DNA of 64,000 bases from Isoetes taiwanensis. Taxonomy: Eukaryota; Streptophyta; Lycopodiopsida; Isoetales; Isoetaceae. The translations under genes were made by a program, and so were the position numbers. Where the stretch lies: contig JAJEKV010000050.1 in assembly GCA_021234155.1 (NCBI GenBank), forward strand, positions 10,347,162 to 10,411,161. The letters run 5' to 3'. A model generated the notes under the pieces. It saw only the letters and a program-made list of their open reading frames with translations. It was not told the origin of the DNA and searched no databases. Shown here in pieces: positions 35,151 through 46,058 of the stretch (positions are counted from its first letter, which is position 1; each line of letters starts with the position of its first letter).

Positions 35151-35393
35151 GCAAAGATGATGGCGCATACGCAAGAGAAAAAATGCACCAGCATATATAC
35201 CTTTTCGGAGACTCCCTTCACAAGAAAGGGGCGTAGGTCGAGGTGCCTACCCTGTTTGCCGGACATCCAAGGTCCATGTCACCATCATCTAGCCATGTCA
35301 CCTAAAAATTTGCCAACATCACCCATCGAAAAGACCAAAGATGGACATCTTTGGTTTTTGGCCTAGTCAAAACTTGACCTTTGCTTACTTGGC

Positions 35394-37010
35394 ATGCCAT
35401 GTCACCACTTGGGGTGCCTAGGTGGCATGCTTGAGACTAGGTGGCATGCCCCGAGCCACCTTGGCATGTTGGAGCCTGCATGGCATGTTGGAGCCACCTT
35501 GGTGATGTTTGAGCCTAGGTGGCATGTTTGGACCTTGGCATGTTGGGAGCCCACGGCATTATGGAGTCCACGTGGCATGTTTGAGCCACCTTGGCATGTT
35601 GGAGCCTAGGTGGCATGTTTGAGCCCACCTTGGCATGTTTGAGCCACTGGCATGTTTGAGCCCGGGTGGCATGTTGAGCCTAGATGGCATGTTTGAGCCA
35701 CCTAGGAATGTTGGAGCCTAGGTGGCATGTTGGAGCCCACGTGGCATATTTGAGCCACCTTGGCAAGTTGGAGCATACAGTGGTATGTTGGAGCCCTCGC
35801 GTGGGTACATGTTTGAGCACGTTGGAGCCTAGGTGGCATGTTTGAGCCATTTTGTCATGATGTTGAGGCCTAGGTGGCATGTTTGAGCCACCTTGGCATG
35901 TTTGAGCCTAGGTGGCATGTTGGAGCCACCTGGCATGTGGGAACCACCTTGGCATGTTTGAGCCTAGGTGGCATGTTTGAGCCACCTTGGCATGTTGGAG
36001 CCCACGGCATGTTTGAGCCACCCTTGGCATGTTTGAGCATCGTTGGAGCCTGGAGGGTGGCATGTTTGAGCCACCTTGGCGTATGTTGGAGCCACCTTGG
36101 CATGTTGGAGCCTAGGTGGCATGTTGAGACCACGTGGCATGTTTGGACCACCTTGCCATGTTAGAACCTAGGTGGCATGTTGGAGCCCATTGTGGCATGC
36201 TTGGAGCCACCTTGGCATGTTGGAGCCCACGTGGCATATTTGAGCCACCTTGGCAAGTTGGAGCATAGGTGGCATGTTAGAGCCCAAGGTGGCATGTTTG
36301 AGCATGTTGGAGCCTAGGTGGCATGTTGAGCCACCTTGGCACGTGGCATGTTGGGCCCACGTGGCATGTTTGAGCCCAGGTGGCGTGGTTAGGAGCCACC
36401 TGGCATGTTGGAGCCCTAGGTGGCATGTTTGAGCCAACTTGGCATATTTAAAACTAGGTGGCATGTTGTGAGCCACCTTGGCATGTTGGAGGCTAGGGGG
36501 CATGGTGGAGCCCACGTGGCATGTTTGAGCCACCTTGGCATGTTTGAGCCTAGGTGGCATGTTGGAGCCTAGGTGGCATGTTTGGAACCCCACCTTGGCA
36601 TGTTTGAGCCACCGGGCATGTTTGGAGCCTGGGTGGCATGTTGGGAGCCTAGGTGGCATGTTTGAGCCACCTTGCATGTTTGAGCCTAGGTGGCATGTTG
36701 GAGCCACCTTGGCATGTTGGAGCCTAAGTGAGCAAGCATGGCATGTTTGAGCCTATGGCATGTTTGAGCCACCTAGGAATGTTGGAGCCTAGGTGGCATG
36801 TTGGAGCCCACGCATATTTGAGCCACCTTGGCAAGTTGGAGCATAGGTGGCATGTTGGAGCATCGCGGCATGTTTGAGCACGTTAGACCCTGGGTGGCAT
36901 GTTTGAGCCATTTTGTCATGTTGGGAGCCTAGGTGGCATGTTGGAGCCACCTTGGCATGTTTGAGCCTAGGTGGCATGTTAGAGCCACCTTGGCATGTTG
37001 GTGCCCACGT
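35394..37010 (-). repeat. 19-bp minisatellite, second reverse-oriented block
   Basis: About 80 monomers, GGCATGTTTGAGCCACCTT alternating with GGCATGTTGGAGCCTAGGT, more eroded than the first block. Confidence 0.95.
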
Positions 37011-37099
37011 TATGCAAAAATAGGTGTTAAGTAATTGAAGTAGTTGAAGTAACTTGTGTTACATGGAATACTAGTATAAGAACATGTGATCGCGCACGT

Positions 37100-37485
37100 C
37101 ATCACATGTAGCAAATCAAGTACTATGTCCTACCACTATAAAGACCCTTGATATGGAAGGATAGGACATGTAGAGAATCAAGTACTCTTTCCTACTTCTA
37201 TAAAGACATGTGAGAATAGAAGTATTACACATGTCGTAATTCATGTATTCTTTCCTACAATGCCTTGGCAAATAAAGTACTACATCCTACTACTATAAAG
37301 ACATGTGACATGGAAGCATATGACATGTAGAGAATCGAAAGTATTCTTTTCCTCCGACTTCTATAAAGACATGTGACAATAGAAGTATTACACATGTCGT
37401 AATTCATGTATTCTTTCCTACAATGCCTTAGCAAATAAAGTACTCATGTCCTACTACTATAAAGACATGTGAAAGCCATGGAATA
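37100..37485. repeat. tandem repeat of about 180 bp
   Basis: Roughly two copies of a unit holding CTATAAAGACATGTGA, ATAGAAGTATTACACATGTC and CTTTCCTACAATGCCTT, with further partial units. Confidence 0.8.
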
Positions 37486-37712
37486 GTACCACATCAAAAG
37501 AAGGACACCATTTTAGACAGTTCCCTTTGCCGGCGTTTTCAAATGCATGTACGTATCTTTGGATGACAATTAAATGAGGACCGGGGATCTCCTTCCAGAT
37601 GTTGGAGGAGGGCTAGAAATGCAAGAGCCTAACAAAAGAACTTGACTTAAGTTATACAATGCTAACGGCGTAACTTCTAGATGAACCAAAGAAGTGAATT
37701 CACCCGGATCGC

Positions 37713-38034
37713 CTTTCCAAGTCCCATCTCATCCGCAAGAATGGCTTGAAGAAAAAAGAAAATCCCATGTCGAACGTTCTAAGGCAAAGACCAATTTGGA
37801 ACAACACAAAAACATCGAGATTGAGGTGCCAAAGAGCTTCATAAGATGACAAATACCTCCCTCGCAACATTCTTCCGTAGGCTCTACAATTCCCCGTAAT
37901 TCATTTCCTGAACATCTCTTTTGAACCAAAGCGCTAAAATTTTCGCCGCCTTGGACCCTAAATATTACATTGCTTTTTATCTCTTCAATATTTAGAAGAA
38001 GATTGATTCGAAAGCCATGGCAATAAAAGAACAT
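37713..38034 (-). pseudogene. captured fragment of a SNF2-family ATPase gene
   Basis: On the - strand 37751-37713 reads LQAILADEMGLGK, the Walker A box (motif I) of SNF2 chromatin-remodelling ATPases. It is preceded by a pyrimidine-rich TTTTCTTTTTTCTTCAAG that looks like an intron acceptor. The upstream frame (to 38034) has no recognised motif, and motif Ia is not found downstream. The fragment lies near the Helitron's 5' end, a usual place for captured exons. Confidence 0.5.
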
Positions 38035-38335
38035 TGGTTTGCCAGTGTCTTGTAGTCTCTAGGCATCTCTAGCCACCTAATCAAAAGAAGATTTTGCGCA
38101 ACACCCAAAGCCATGGAGATGCCCTAAATCCCTAAATCGCATAGAGCGAGAAGAGAAAGGATATTTCGGCCAAAGCCGAAAAATTTTAATCAAATCTTGG
38201 CATTCGAAAGTTTTAGGGTTTTATGCCGAATAGACATACACACTAAAAACTTTATAATATAGGATGTGTTTTGGCAAGAGTAGCTCATCCAAAGGATACC
38301 GTTCAATTATGTTATGTTTAAATAACTCATAATGA

Positions 38336-38402
38336 AGTAGCTCGGTTGGTTAGGCGTGTGGCTGGTAACCACAAGGCGGAGGTTCAAGCCCTTCCTCTAA
38401 CG
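38336..38402 (+). pseudogene. tRNA-Asn pseudogene
   Basis: GAAGTAGCTCGGTTGG start, single-base losses in the D-arm and variable region, and anticodon loop CTGGTAA (GGT in place of GTT). Confidence 0.75.
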
Positions 38403-38541
38403 AGCTCCTATTATTTGGAATGCATCCAATAATGCAAGGAATAGCATCAAGTTACGTTAAAGCACGTTATAAGTCATACTATGTTGTTGGTTGAGTTATG
38501 TTATGCTTTGGCTGGAGTAGCTCACTTGGTTAGAGCGTGTG

Positions 38542-38558
38542 GCTGGAGTAGCTTAGTT

Positions 38559-38591
<33 letters not shown>

Positions 38592-38620
38592 GAGGTTCAA
38601 GCCCAGCCCTCCCTCTAGCG
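38542..38620 (+). pseudogene. tRNA-Asn with a 5-nt T-arm insertion
   Basis: Consensus up to the T-loop, then CAGCC is duplicated (AAGCCCAGCCCTCC), giving 79 nt. Followed by AGCTTTTATTAG. Confidence 0.8.
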
Positions 38621-38980
38621 AGCTTTTATTAGTTAGAAGACATCACATAATGCAAAGGATAGAAGTTATGTAATTTAAATAGTCGTTGCACCAAACCTAC
38701 CTCTAGTGAGCTCTTATTACTTAGAAGCCATACCATCATTACGATAGAAGTTATTTAATTTAAACAATATATTGGCACAACATGATCTAGAGAAAAACAT
38801 TGGAAGTCATATTCTGTTTTGGATCCTACTAGAAAGGTATCCTATCATCCAAAGGATAGCATCAAGTTGCATAAGTTACGAAATTTAAACATTTTGTGCA
38901 CTCAAGATTTAAAAGCACACCATAACTCATAATGTGTTTTGGCTAGAGTAGCTCTACCGGTTCAATTATGTTATGCTTTG

Positions 38981-39056
38981 GCTGGAGTAGCTGGGTTTGG
39001 TTAGAGCGTGTGGTCATTTAACCACAAGGCCGGAGGTTCAAGCCCTCCCTCTAGCG
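38981..39056 (+). pseudogene. tRNA-Asn pseudogene
   Basis: D-arm reads CTGGGTTTGG, and the anticodon loop (GGTCATTTAACC) lacks GTT. Confidence 0.8.
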
Positions 39057-39174
39057 AGCTCCTATTATTTAGAACACATCCAATAATGCAAAGAATAGCA
39101 TCAAGTTCAAGACGTTAAAGCACGTTATAAGTCATACTATGTTTTTGCGCAGTTGGTTCAATTATGTTATGCTT

Positions 39175-39187
39175 TAGTAGCTCAATT

Positions 39188-39220
<33 letters not shown>

Positions 39221-39244
39221 GAGGATCAAGCCCTCCCTCTAGCG
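39175..39244 (+). pseudogene. tRNA-Asn lacking the 5' acceptor strand
   Basis: TAGTAGCTCAATTGG start and GGATCAAGCC T-arm; the anticodon arm is normal. Confidence 0.8.
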
Positions 39245-39479
39245 AGCTCTTATTAGTTAGAAGACATCACATAATGCAAAGGATAGAAGTTATGTAATTT
39301 AAACAGTCATTGCACCAAACCTACCTCTAGCGAGCTCTTATTACTTAGAAGCCATACCATCATTACGATAGAAAACAAGGTGACCTAGCAAACGCACTAA
39401 TGACCTGTGGTGCAATTGCAGATTCCTTTTTCAAAAACACGTAAATTCGGCATTTTAGCCATTTTAAAAAAAAAAACAA

Positions 39480-39780
39480 GCCCAAAAAACGCAGTGAGCC
39501 TAAAAAAGTCCACATTTCGAAGACAAGCAGGTTTTCTTGGTTTTGGACAAAGTAAGAAACACACTTTTTGGAGCACAAAAATGCAACTGAAAAGAGAAAA
39601 GCCTATAAAGCATAGAGAAGGCAAATCCTTATTAAAATATAATTTTTTTAAAAAACGCAGTGAGCCTAAAGAAATCCACATTTCGAAGACAAGCAGGTTT
39701 TCTTGTTTTTAAACAAAGTAAAAGACAAACTTTTTAGACCAACAAAATGCAACTGAAAAGAGAAAAGCCTATGCGCGCAT
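39480..39780. repeat. direct duplication of about 170 bp
   Basis: AACGCAGTGAGCCTAAA, CACATTTCGAAGACAAGCAG and ATGCAACTGAAAAGAGAAAA occur in order twice, starting near 39487 and 39655. The first copy ends CCTATAAAGCATAGA, the second CCTATGCGCGCATAGA. Confidence 0.85.
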
Positions 39781-39943
39781 AGACATGACAGTCATTAATG
39801 GAATATATTACATTTAAAATAGGGCACATAGAATAAAATGTTTAACTTTTGGAACAGAAATTTTAAATATCCAAAGGAACATCCTTGCAGGTATTTCCTC
39901 ATCCTGATTCAAAACCTTCGGGAGACTTAGGGCTTAGTAGCTT

Positions 39944-41036
39944 CTAGATTTTCCTCGACTTCAGTAGGACCTTCAACCCGTGTGACCTTAAGTGGATCTT
40001 CGACGGAATCAATTCAATATAGTCGCCTTGATCGCCGGTGTTCCCTGTAAGAGGAGGCACTGGCTCCTCGAGCAGAGAAGGCGGAACACCATCCTTATCC
40101 TGATCCCAAGTTCCCTGCATCCTAAGCCGTAGGGCGAACCACACGACTTGATGTGTGCACCGCGATCCGCTGCCGCACAATGGGCTACGCGCAGCCGCGC
40201 CCCGTAATGCAATGTCAACGTGGGTGCCGTATCCTCGGAATAAAGGCCAACGACTCCAATCTCCAGTTGGGCGGTGAACATGTCCGTGTTTGGCACTAGT
40301 CTCGAGGCTTCGTAGGATTGGACAATGCGCCCCCGGGTGAACTGGTTCAGAAAGTTTTGTAAGATCATCGGGCATTGAAACGCATTATAAAAATCCATGC
40401 CAAAGAAGTTATAGTGCATTTGGCTTCTCCCGCCTATACACGCTTATGGTAGCCTATGTGAATCAAGCCCCCACACGCTTGGACAAGTCTAGCACCACCC
40501 ACCTCCTAATATTCGCCTTTAACCCGCAAAGAAAGGAAAACACTTTTGTATTCGCTTATGCCCTCGCATGGAGAAAACAACTAGACGCTTACCATATGGC
40601 AGCCTCAGAACCAGCCTTGCAAAGGGGTCTTCATAGCCTGCACCATACCGGCCTGGTTAGTGGAGTGGAAGACGACAATCCTCCAGAGCGGAGCAGTGTT
40701 TATCTTAACAAACCTTCCCAAAAAAGAATCAAACTCCGTGTACGTAAATGGTGAGTCATCACCACGGCTGTCAGGCAACTTAAACCCGTAAGGTATGTCA
40801 GCAATGCACAAGGAATAGTTGCCAGGTCTCAAAGTGTGGTCGAGTTTGACACAATTTCCACGATACACCTGATAAAGACAATTTTGGCCAAACATATCAA
40901 ATCTTTCAAATTCGGAAGGCACCAAACTCTGCTCAGCTTCTTGAGACTTTTTCAGCTTTGACCGCTCCTCCTTAGCTAGCCGGACCATGTTCAAAAAGCC
41001 AGGTGGCATGGGGTCTTTTTTTCTTTTCGAAAACAA
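39944..41036 (-). pseudogene. DNA N4/N6-methylase-like protein, frameshifted or exon-split
   Basis: The upstream frame (41036-40605; first ATG at 41009) holds CLYQVYRGNCVKLDHTL followed by LCIADIPYGFKLP. The order is a GDC-like turn, about 15 residues, then a DxPY box, as in motif IV of bacterial-type DNA amino-methyltransferases. WRIVVFHSTNQAGMVQAM then resembles the strand-helix that follows. A second exon-like frame (40419-about 40190) has FLNQFTRGRIVQSYEAS and IGVVGLYSED, at the place where beta-class enzymes have motif I and the VGxExD strand, but the FxGxG glycines are not preserved. Near 40190 the coding frame appears to shift: the sense continues in another frame through TWDQDKDGVPPSLLEEP to about 39950. 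A donor-like GGTAAGC near 40560 suggests an intron. Likely a pseudogene or a sequence with indel errors; the assignment rests on motifs only. Confidence 0.45.
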
Positions 41037-41089
41037 TTTGTAAGAAACAAAACGGCGGCTCCCTCACTCCCTCTGCGCCTATGGAGTGA

Positions 41090-41134
41090 GGACCTGTGGT
41101 AGTGCTATGCGCGCATAGCACTACCACAAGGTCC
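41090..41134. repeat. 45-nt near-perfect palindrome with CTATGCG/CGCATAG core
   Basis: GTGGTAGTGCTATGCG is followed at once by its exact complement CGCATAGCACTACCAC; the outer GGACCT/AGGTCC pairs with one extra base. It would form a cruciform or a long RNA hairpin. Confidence 0.85.
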
Positions 41135-41251
41135 CTCAATCACATGCTATGCGTGCATAGCAGACGTACAAAAACGAATACCTTAACTCAAGCCGCAAGG
41201 AGGAGAAAAGAAATGACATACCGGGTTTGGTAAAGTTGGTGGTATATTGAT

Positions 41252-41728
41252 TTATTTTTCGTCCGAGGACCACGTGGTATAATTCCGCACCTTCTCCCGT
41301 TTGTCCAGCTTGAGGTGAACTTCATTGCCGACTTGTGAGTGCACAATCTTTTTGGTACAAAACGCCCAAGAGGTTAATAACAAACATTGGAAAAAACGCG
41401 GAGGGGTGTAATGTAGGCTTACTTGTTTAAATTCTCTCTCGCATCTCTTTCCAGAGTGAACGTTTATCAACAACCTTTTGCGTGACCTCACAAACTTTGT
41501 CAACATTTTTTAGGCCTTGCATTTCACGCCGGAGCCTTTATACCCATATCCTTTTGCTTTATGGATCATTTTTCTTCCTCTTGGAATCCGATTGACTTGC
41601 CTTTTAGTTTTTAAGTGCCCTCTCGAGAACATGTCAAAAATTTTTTCTTGTAGCTCCCCGGACCTAACATAGAAAACAACAAGCATGTTAAAAATATTTA
41701 AGAGCCATGCGCGCATAGCCAAAGGCAA
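41252..41728 (-). other. coding-like sequence upstream of the methylase-like gene
   Basis: Two overlapping - strand frames with charged, protein-like composition (for example KTKRQVNRIPRGRKMIHK, and VDKVCEVTQKVVDKRSLWK in a shifted frame). They may be 5' exons of the methylase-like gene, but no motif confirms it. Confidence 0.25.
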
Positions 41729-44700
41729 AGGTCTAGAGAAAATACTTACACGCCCATGACGGGAAAGCTCCTTATCAATTTACCGCGTGATCAACTATAC
41801 ATATATGTGGAGTCATGTGCGCATTCAGCTGCTCTCTTATTCTTTCTTTTGCTGCGCTTTATGGCCATCGTAAATTTTGGACTTTACTTGCAATTGTCTT
41901 ACACCTTACTTTCGCCCTTAGGTGCAAAAGCTTCCACTTGTGGATAGCGCCGTAGAGTTGACCCTCCGGCAACTTCGGGATCTTGTCCGACTTACAACTA
42001 GATTTATGCACAAAAGAATTTAGGTGAAGAATCAAATCTTCCTTTGAAAATTAAATCCACAGTTTAGGCTCAACAAACAACCCCGTTTCATGCATTCAAC
42101 ATATTCACAAGCTTAATATATTCCCGCTTCTAACTGGACAAATCAATAAGCGTAAATATTTACAACGCGTGCTATCAATATCCATGTACAACAACACCGA
42201 GCAAATCAAGCGTAAACGCTAGCTCTAGAATTCAAGCCGCGATTCCCGGCCACATTGCCACCATCAACTTGGCCGCCACCTTGCGGGTTCACCGCACATG
42301 CACTCACAGGGGTTAGTCCTCGTGACTAAGTGGGGATCCCGTAAATTCTTCTTGCATACATGGAAACACTTTCGGGCATCTTGGATAACAAGAACATAGA
42401 CAATTCCAAATATACAAGAGACTATGGTGCGGTGCTGACAATGACAACAAAAAGAAATACCATAAGAGTCCGTGAGCAAAGAACACAAAGCCAAAGTACC
42501 AAAACAACATAACAAAGCTCCGGGACAATGGAAGCTTTCAACAAACCTACATGTGCCCTTGTTAAGCAGAGAAATGCCCTCGGCCAGCTCACATTCCTGA
42601 GCCCCACATGCGAGTTGGTGGGGTGAACCTCAGACGCGATACCCTTCCCAGCCCACGCCCCGCTTGGAGGACCTCTTACCATGGAGTTCACAAGAGTTGA
42701 CGCACAACCTCACACGCCTCGCCGAGGAGGAGGCCACGCCCGTCACAGAGCATAGATACAAAGAGCACAGATGATATGAGAATGCCGGAACTACCCAGCC
42801 AATCAACCCTGAAGTCCACCCCTGAGGTTCCAAGTACATACATAATATCAAGAACAACAAGGGAACAATTCAAAGACCATAACATGTGTGTTCATTAGAG
42901 AATTTACTATAAATGTGCCTAGATCATACCTTAGCTCCCGAGGTTGCCCATACAACCTAACTATGCCGGCGAAGTAGCTAGATCGGGATGAAAACCATAA
43001 TGACAACTCAAATGTTGATGTAGCGTGGCTCAACCCCCTCAAAAAGGCCGATGCAGGACTCGGGCTTCACCATATTATTTACTTAAGTTCCCTTAGGTAT
43101 GGTTTCAAGGTTTTAATATTTAAAATTCCACTTCTTAGCTAATGAATTATTTATTTTATGATTCAGGTGGCCTCCAACTTATGCTTTTTCGCTAAAAATC
43201 CATGGGGTTCCCCTCGACCGCAACTGCCGGAACTTCCGTCAAAGCGGCTCCTGTGCAAACCCCATCTCTAAGAGCCAAGAATATATTTTACTCCAATCAT
43301 TAGATTTATTTACATGAAATTACAATCTTTTTCCTTAGTTAAATAGTTATCCAAGCAATACAATTTTACATATTTTTCCATCCTTTGTGTTTTACCAATT
43401 CTCATGCAACTTGTATGGGCTTTCTCTGAGAGAGCAAATGCTAAATCCGAGCTCCCTTGACACTTCCGGCTTCCCTTGGAGACTATTTGTATGTTTATTT
43501 ACCATAAGATCAACAATTTGTTAGCAACATTTCCCAAAATCACATTTAAGACAACCACACAAGACCGTAGCCGAAACAAAAATATGCAAGTTAGAGCGCT
43601 GTAGCTTGAGGAAGACATCGATTTCCGAATCAAAGCCTTTTCAAGGCAAATCCCGATACTTTTACTTCCCAATTCGGCTCTATAGAAGCGGTTTGGCATT
43701 CGGGGGGCCCAATTAAAACGGGTTCCTAGAAGCCCTTGTTTCCTTTTTGATTCAAGCGTGTCAGAACAAATGTCCGCCCCAGCAAGGCCCAAATCCGTCC
43801 TTTCCATTGAATTTAGGCATGATTCTGATGATTTCCAATCCAGCGTGATGGCTCCAAATAAGGCGGTTGCAAACAAGATCATGAGAAATCCAAAAAGATC
43901 AGCCGATTCTGAACTTACAGCTCTGCATGGTATTATGAACTTAATACATGAGTAGAATCATCTCTCTGTCAAGCTGTTGTACCAATTCACGGACCTCAGG
44001 AAAGTTCTATCCGCGTAGCATCAATTCCAATCTCCATAGTTTCGCTTCAGATAACTCTTAATCCAATCTTAACAAGGAAGGCATGGCGGTTTTACCTCAG
44101 TATCTCAGGCCTACAAGCTTATTATCTCTCACCAAGCATAGACATCTCTAATCATGGCTACAACATATCTCCCTTTAAGGGCCATCACAAAACCCATCCT
44201 CGATTAGATCCAAGTCTCGCCTTACCGCACCAGCACAAAGACACGCATGATGCATAGCATATGCAACCTTCAATTGAATCCCAAAAATTAGAATTCAAAC
44301 CCCACCCGAAAGGAAGAACAATTTGACCAGCGCCTATGCAAGCTCTTGCCTCAGATAGCCTCCTCCTCCTTTCCTCGCAACTCAAATCCTTCTTGGAGCT
44401 CCTCTCTTGCAAAAGAAACCTCACGTATCCACCAACAAAAAGCCCTCTTCTACAATTTTTCCCTTTTTATAGTTTTGCTTATGTGGTTTTGCTTATGTGG
44501 ATATATGCCATGCATATATCCCAATCTATTGTATATATGCTTTATGTGCGCATACCAATCCGGAGTCTTAGGGCCTAGGATCGTTCTGAATCTCCTTCTA
44601 AAATTCAACCCATGTCCTCATGGGTCGATCCTAGGAACCGGCTCATACTTAATGGACAATTTGCACTAGCAATCTAAAGCAAGATACACAACTGCTACGG

Positions 44701-45240
44701 ACAATGAGACAAAAGCAAAACCATCATGCTTACACGGAATCCGCAGACTACACAAGCTTCTTATCACGCTCTATCACGTGGAGCCGCATACACAACCATT
44801 TGGTGTTATGGAAGATCCATCATCTGCAGCTCTAGCTTCACCACCGGCTGCCTTAAGCTCAATGATTCTATCGTCATGCCCCCATCTTTCCGTCGGACGC
44901 TCCCTTTGATTCGAAAGAGGTTCTCCGCGGCCTCCCTCTACCGACATTTGGATATCGATTGGATCACTGTTCTGGTCCCATGGCACTTCTATCTAGCTGT
45001 TGTGAATCCATGGGCATTGAGGAGCTTCGCCCTTCAATCGCCAAATCTTGGGCAATTGTTTCTTGTGTGGCTGTTGCCCTACAAATCCAAGCAACGCCCC
45101 TCTTCAAACCCCGGCCCCCTTTCCTCGCTCGGAGCCGCGGGGTAACTTACTACCTTCAATTTGGCTACTACTTGTTTCCTCATCCCTCATATTGTTGCTC
45201 AACCTCCACAGGATGGACTAGCGCGATGGCTCCCCTCTAA
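41729..45240. other. unassigned DNA inside the 12.2-kb block
   Basis: No recognised gene. The frame at 43499-43882 (-) is the longest but has no known motif. The part near 45.2 kb probably belongs to the Gypsy-like relic that follows on the - strand. Around 44470-44510 the word TTTTGCTTATGTGG is tandemly doubled. Confidence 0.35.
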
Positions 45241-45249
45241 ATGATCGCT

Positions 45250-46058
45250 TGGCCATCGAGCTCTCAACCGCCAAGAGGGAAGGTGCATCTCTTTCTTTGG
45301 GTTTTCTAATGCGACTTTCTCGCCAACTGGTCTCGGCTTTTGGCAATCCAACAACCTCCCTCAAGGTCCTTATAAGCAACTCGACATCGTACTCTTAATA
45401 TCCACATTAAGGCCCTTCACAAATCTAGAACACGCGACGGACTTTATCCATATAAGAACAATGAGGTCGCAACCTTCTAAACCTCTCATTATAATCACAG
45501 CATCGTGCGGTCAGACACAATCAAGAACTCGCTTCATCTTCTCAACCTTGTACCGAGGTGTGAAATGACCTCAAAAGCGGTCTTAAAATCAACCCATGTA
45601 GCTCAGACCGAGTCTTCCCCGCATCAACGCATGTCTCCACCAAACTCTTGCAAAGCCTCCTAACATTGCCTCGAAAGCAAGCAAAGCCTTCACAGAATCC
45701 TGTGCTTTGATCAGATCAAAATAAAACTCTACCCCCACGGAGCCGTGCATCAGCATCATCCCCCTTGTGTTCTCACCGTGAACACTTCTCTTTGGTGTCC
45801 TTTAACACCTTATCAATGGCTTTCTCCGACCTCACTCTTCAACGCGATGCACTCTCTGGCGCAAGGCTTGCTGAATAGCTTGGGGATACTAGTTACATCC
45901 GGGAGCTCCATCGGCCCGCCTCCCCCTACTACTAGCACCACCAGGCATCCATGATCTCTTACTAGTCCGCACATAGACAATGGAAACATTAACAACCCAC
46001 TTCAAGAGCATGAACCATTCTCAACTCCCACTAAGATCCAACACGCCTGATACCAATT
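45250..46058 (-). pseudogene. Ty3/Gypsy-like retrotransposon relic (PBS and gag)
   Basis: On the - strand TGGTATCAGGC (46055-46045) is a primer-binding-site variant. Downstream on the same strand, interrupted gag-like sense can be followed: DLIKAQDSVKALLAFEAM (about 45730-45670), WWRHALM, and YNERFRRLRPHCSYMDKV (about 45490-45430). This order resembles the retrotransposon gag domain. Stops and shifts occur throughout. Confidence 0.55.

Larger units (their letters stand above)
25796..38264 (-). mobile_element. Helitron, about 12.47 kb
   Basis: On the - strand the element begins TCCTATATTATAAAG (ends at 38264) and finishes with a GCCCAGC-loop-GCTGGGC hairpin (25807-25823) 11 nt before CTAG (25796-25799). 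The flanks are A at 25795 and T at 38265, and joining them restores the array word CTCATAATGTGTTTTGG exactly, with no target duplication. This is the signature of rolling-circle Helitrons. No Rep-helicase frame is visible, so it is non-autonomous. Its cargo is minisatellite, tandem repeats and host gene scraps. Confidence 0.92.
38265..39372 (+). repeat. tRNA-Asn tandem array, block 4
   Basis: The array resumes at the base after the Helitron. All four tRNA copies here carry damage. The block ends abruptly within the CATTACGATAGAA module. Confidence 0.92.

Noticed and set aside
35394-36977. Open frames up to 179 residues in the second minisatellite block
   Set aside because: Same repeat artefact.
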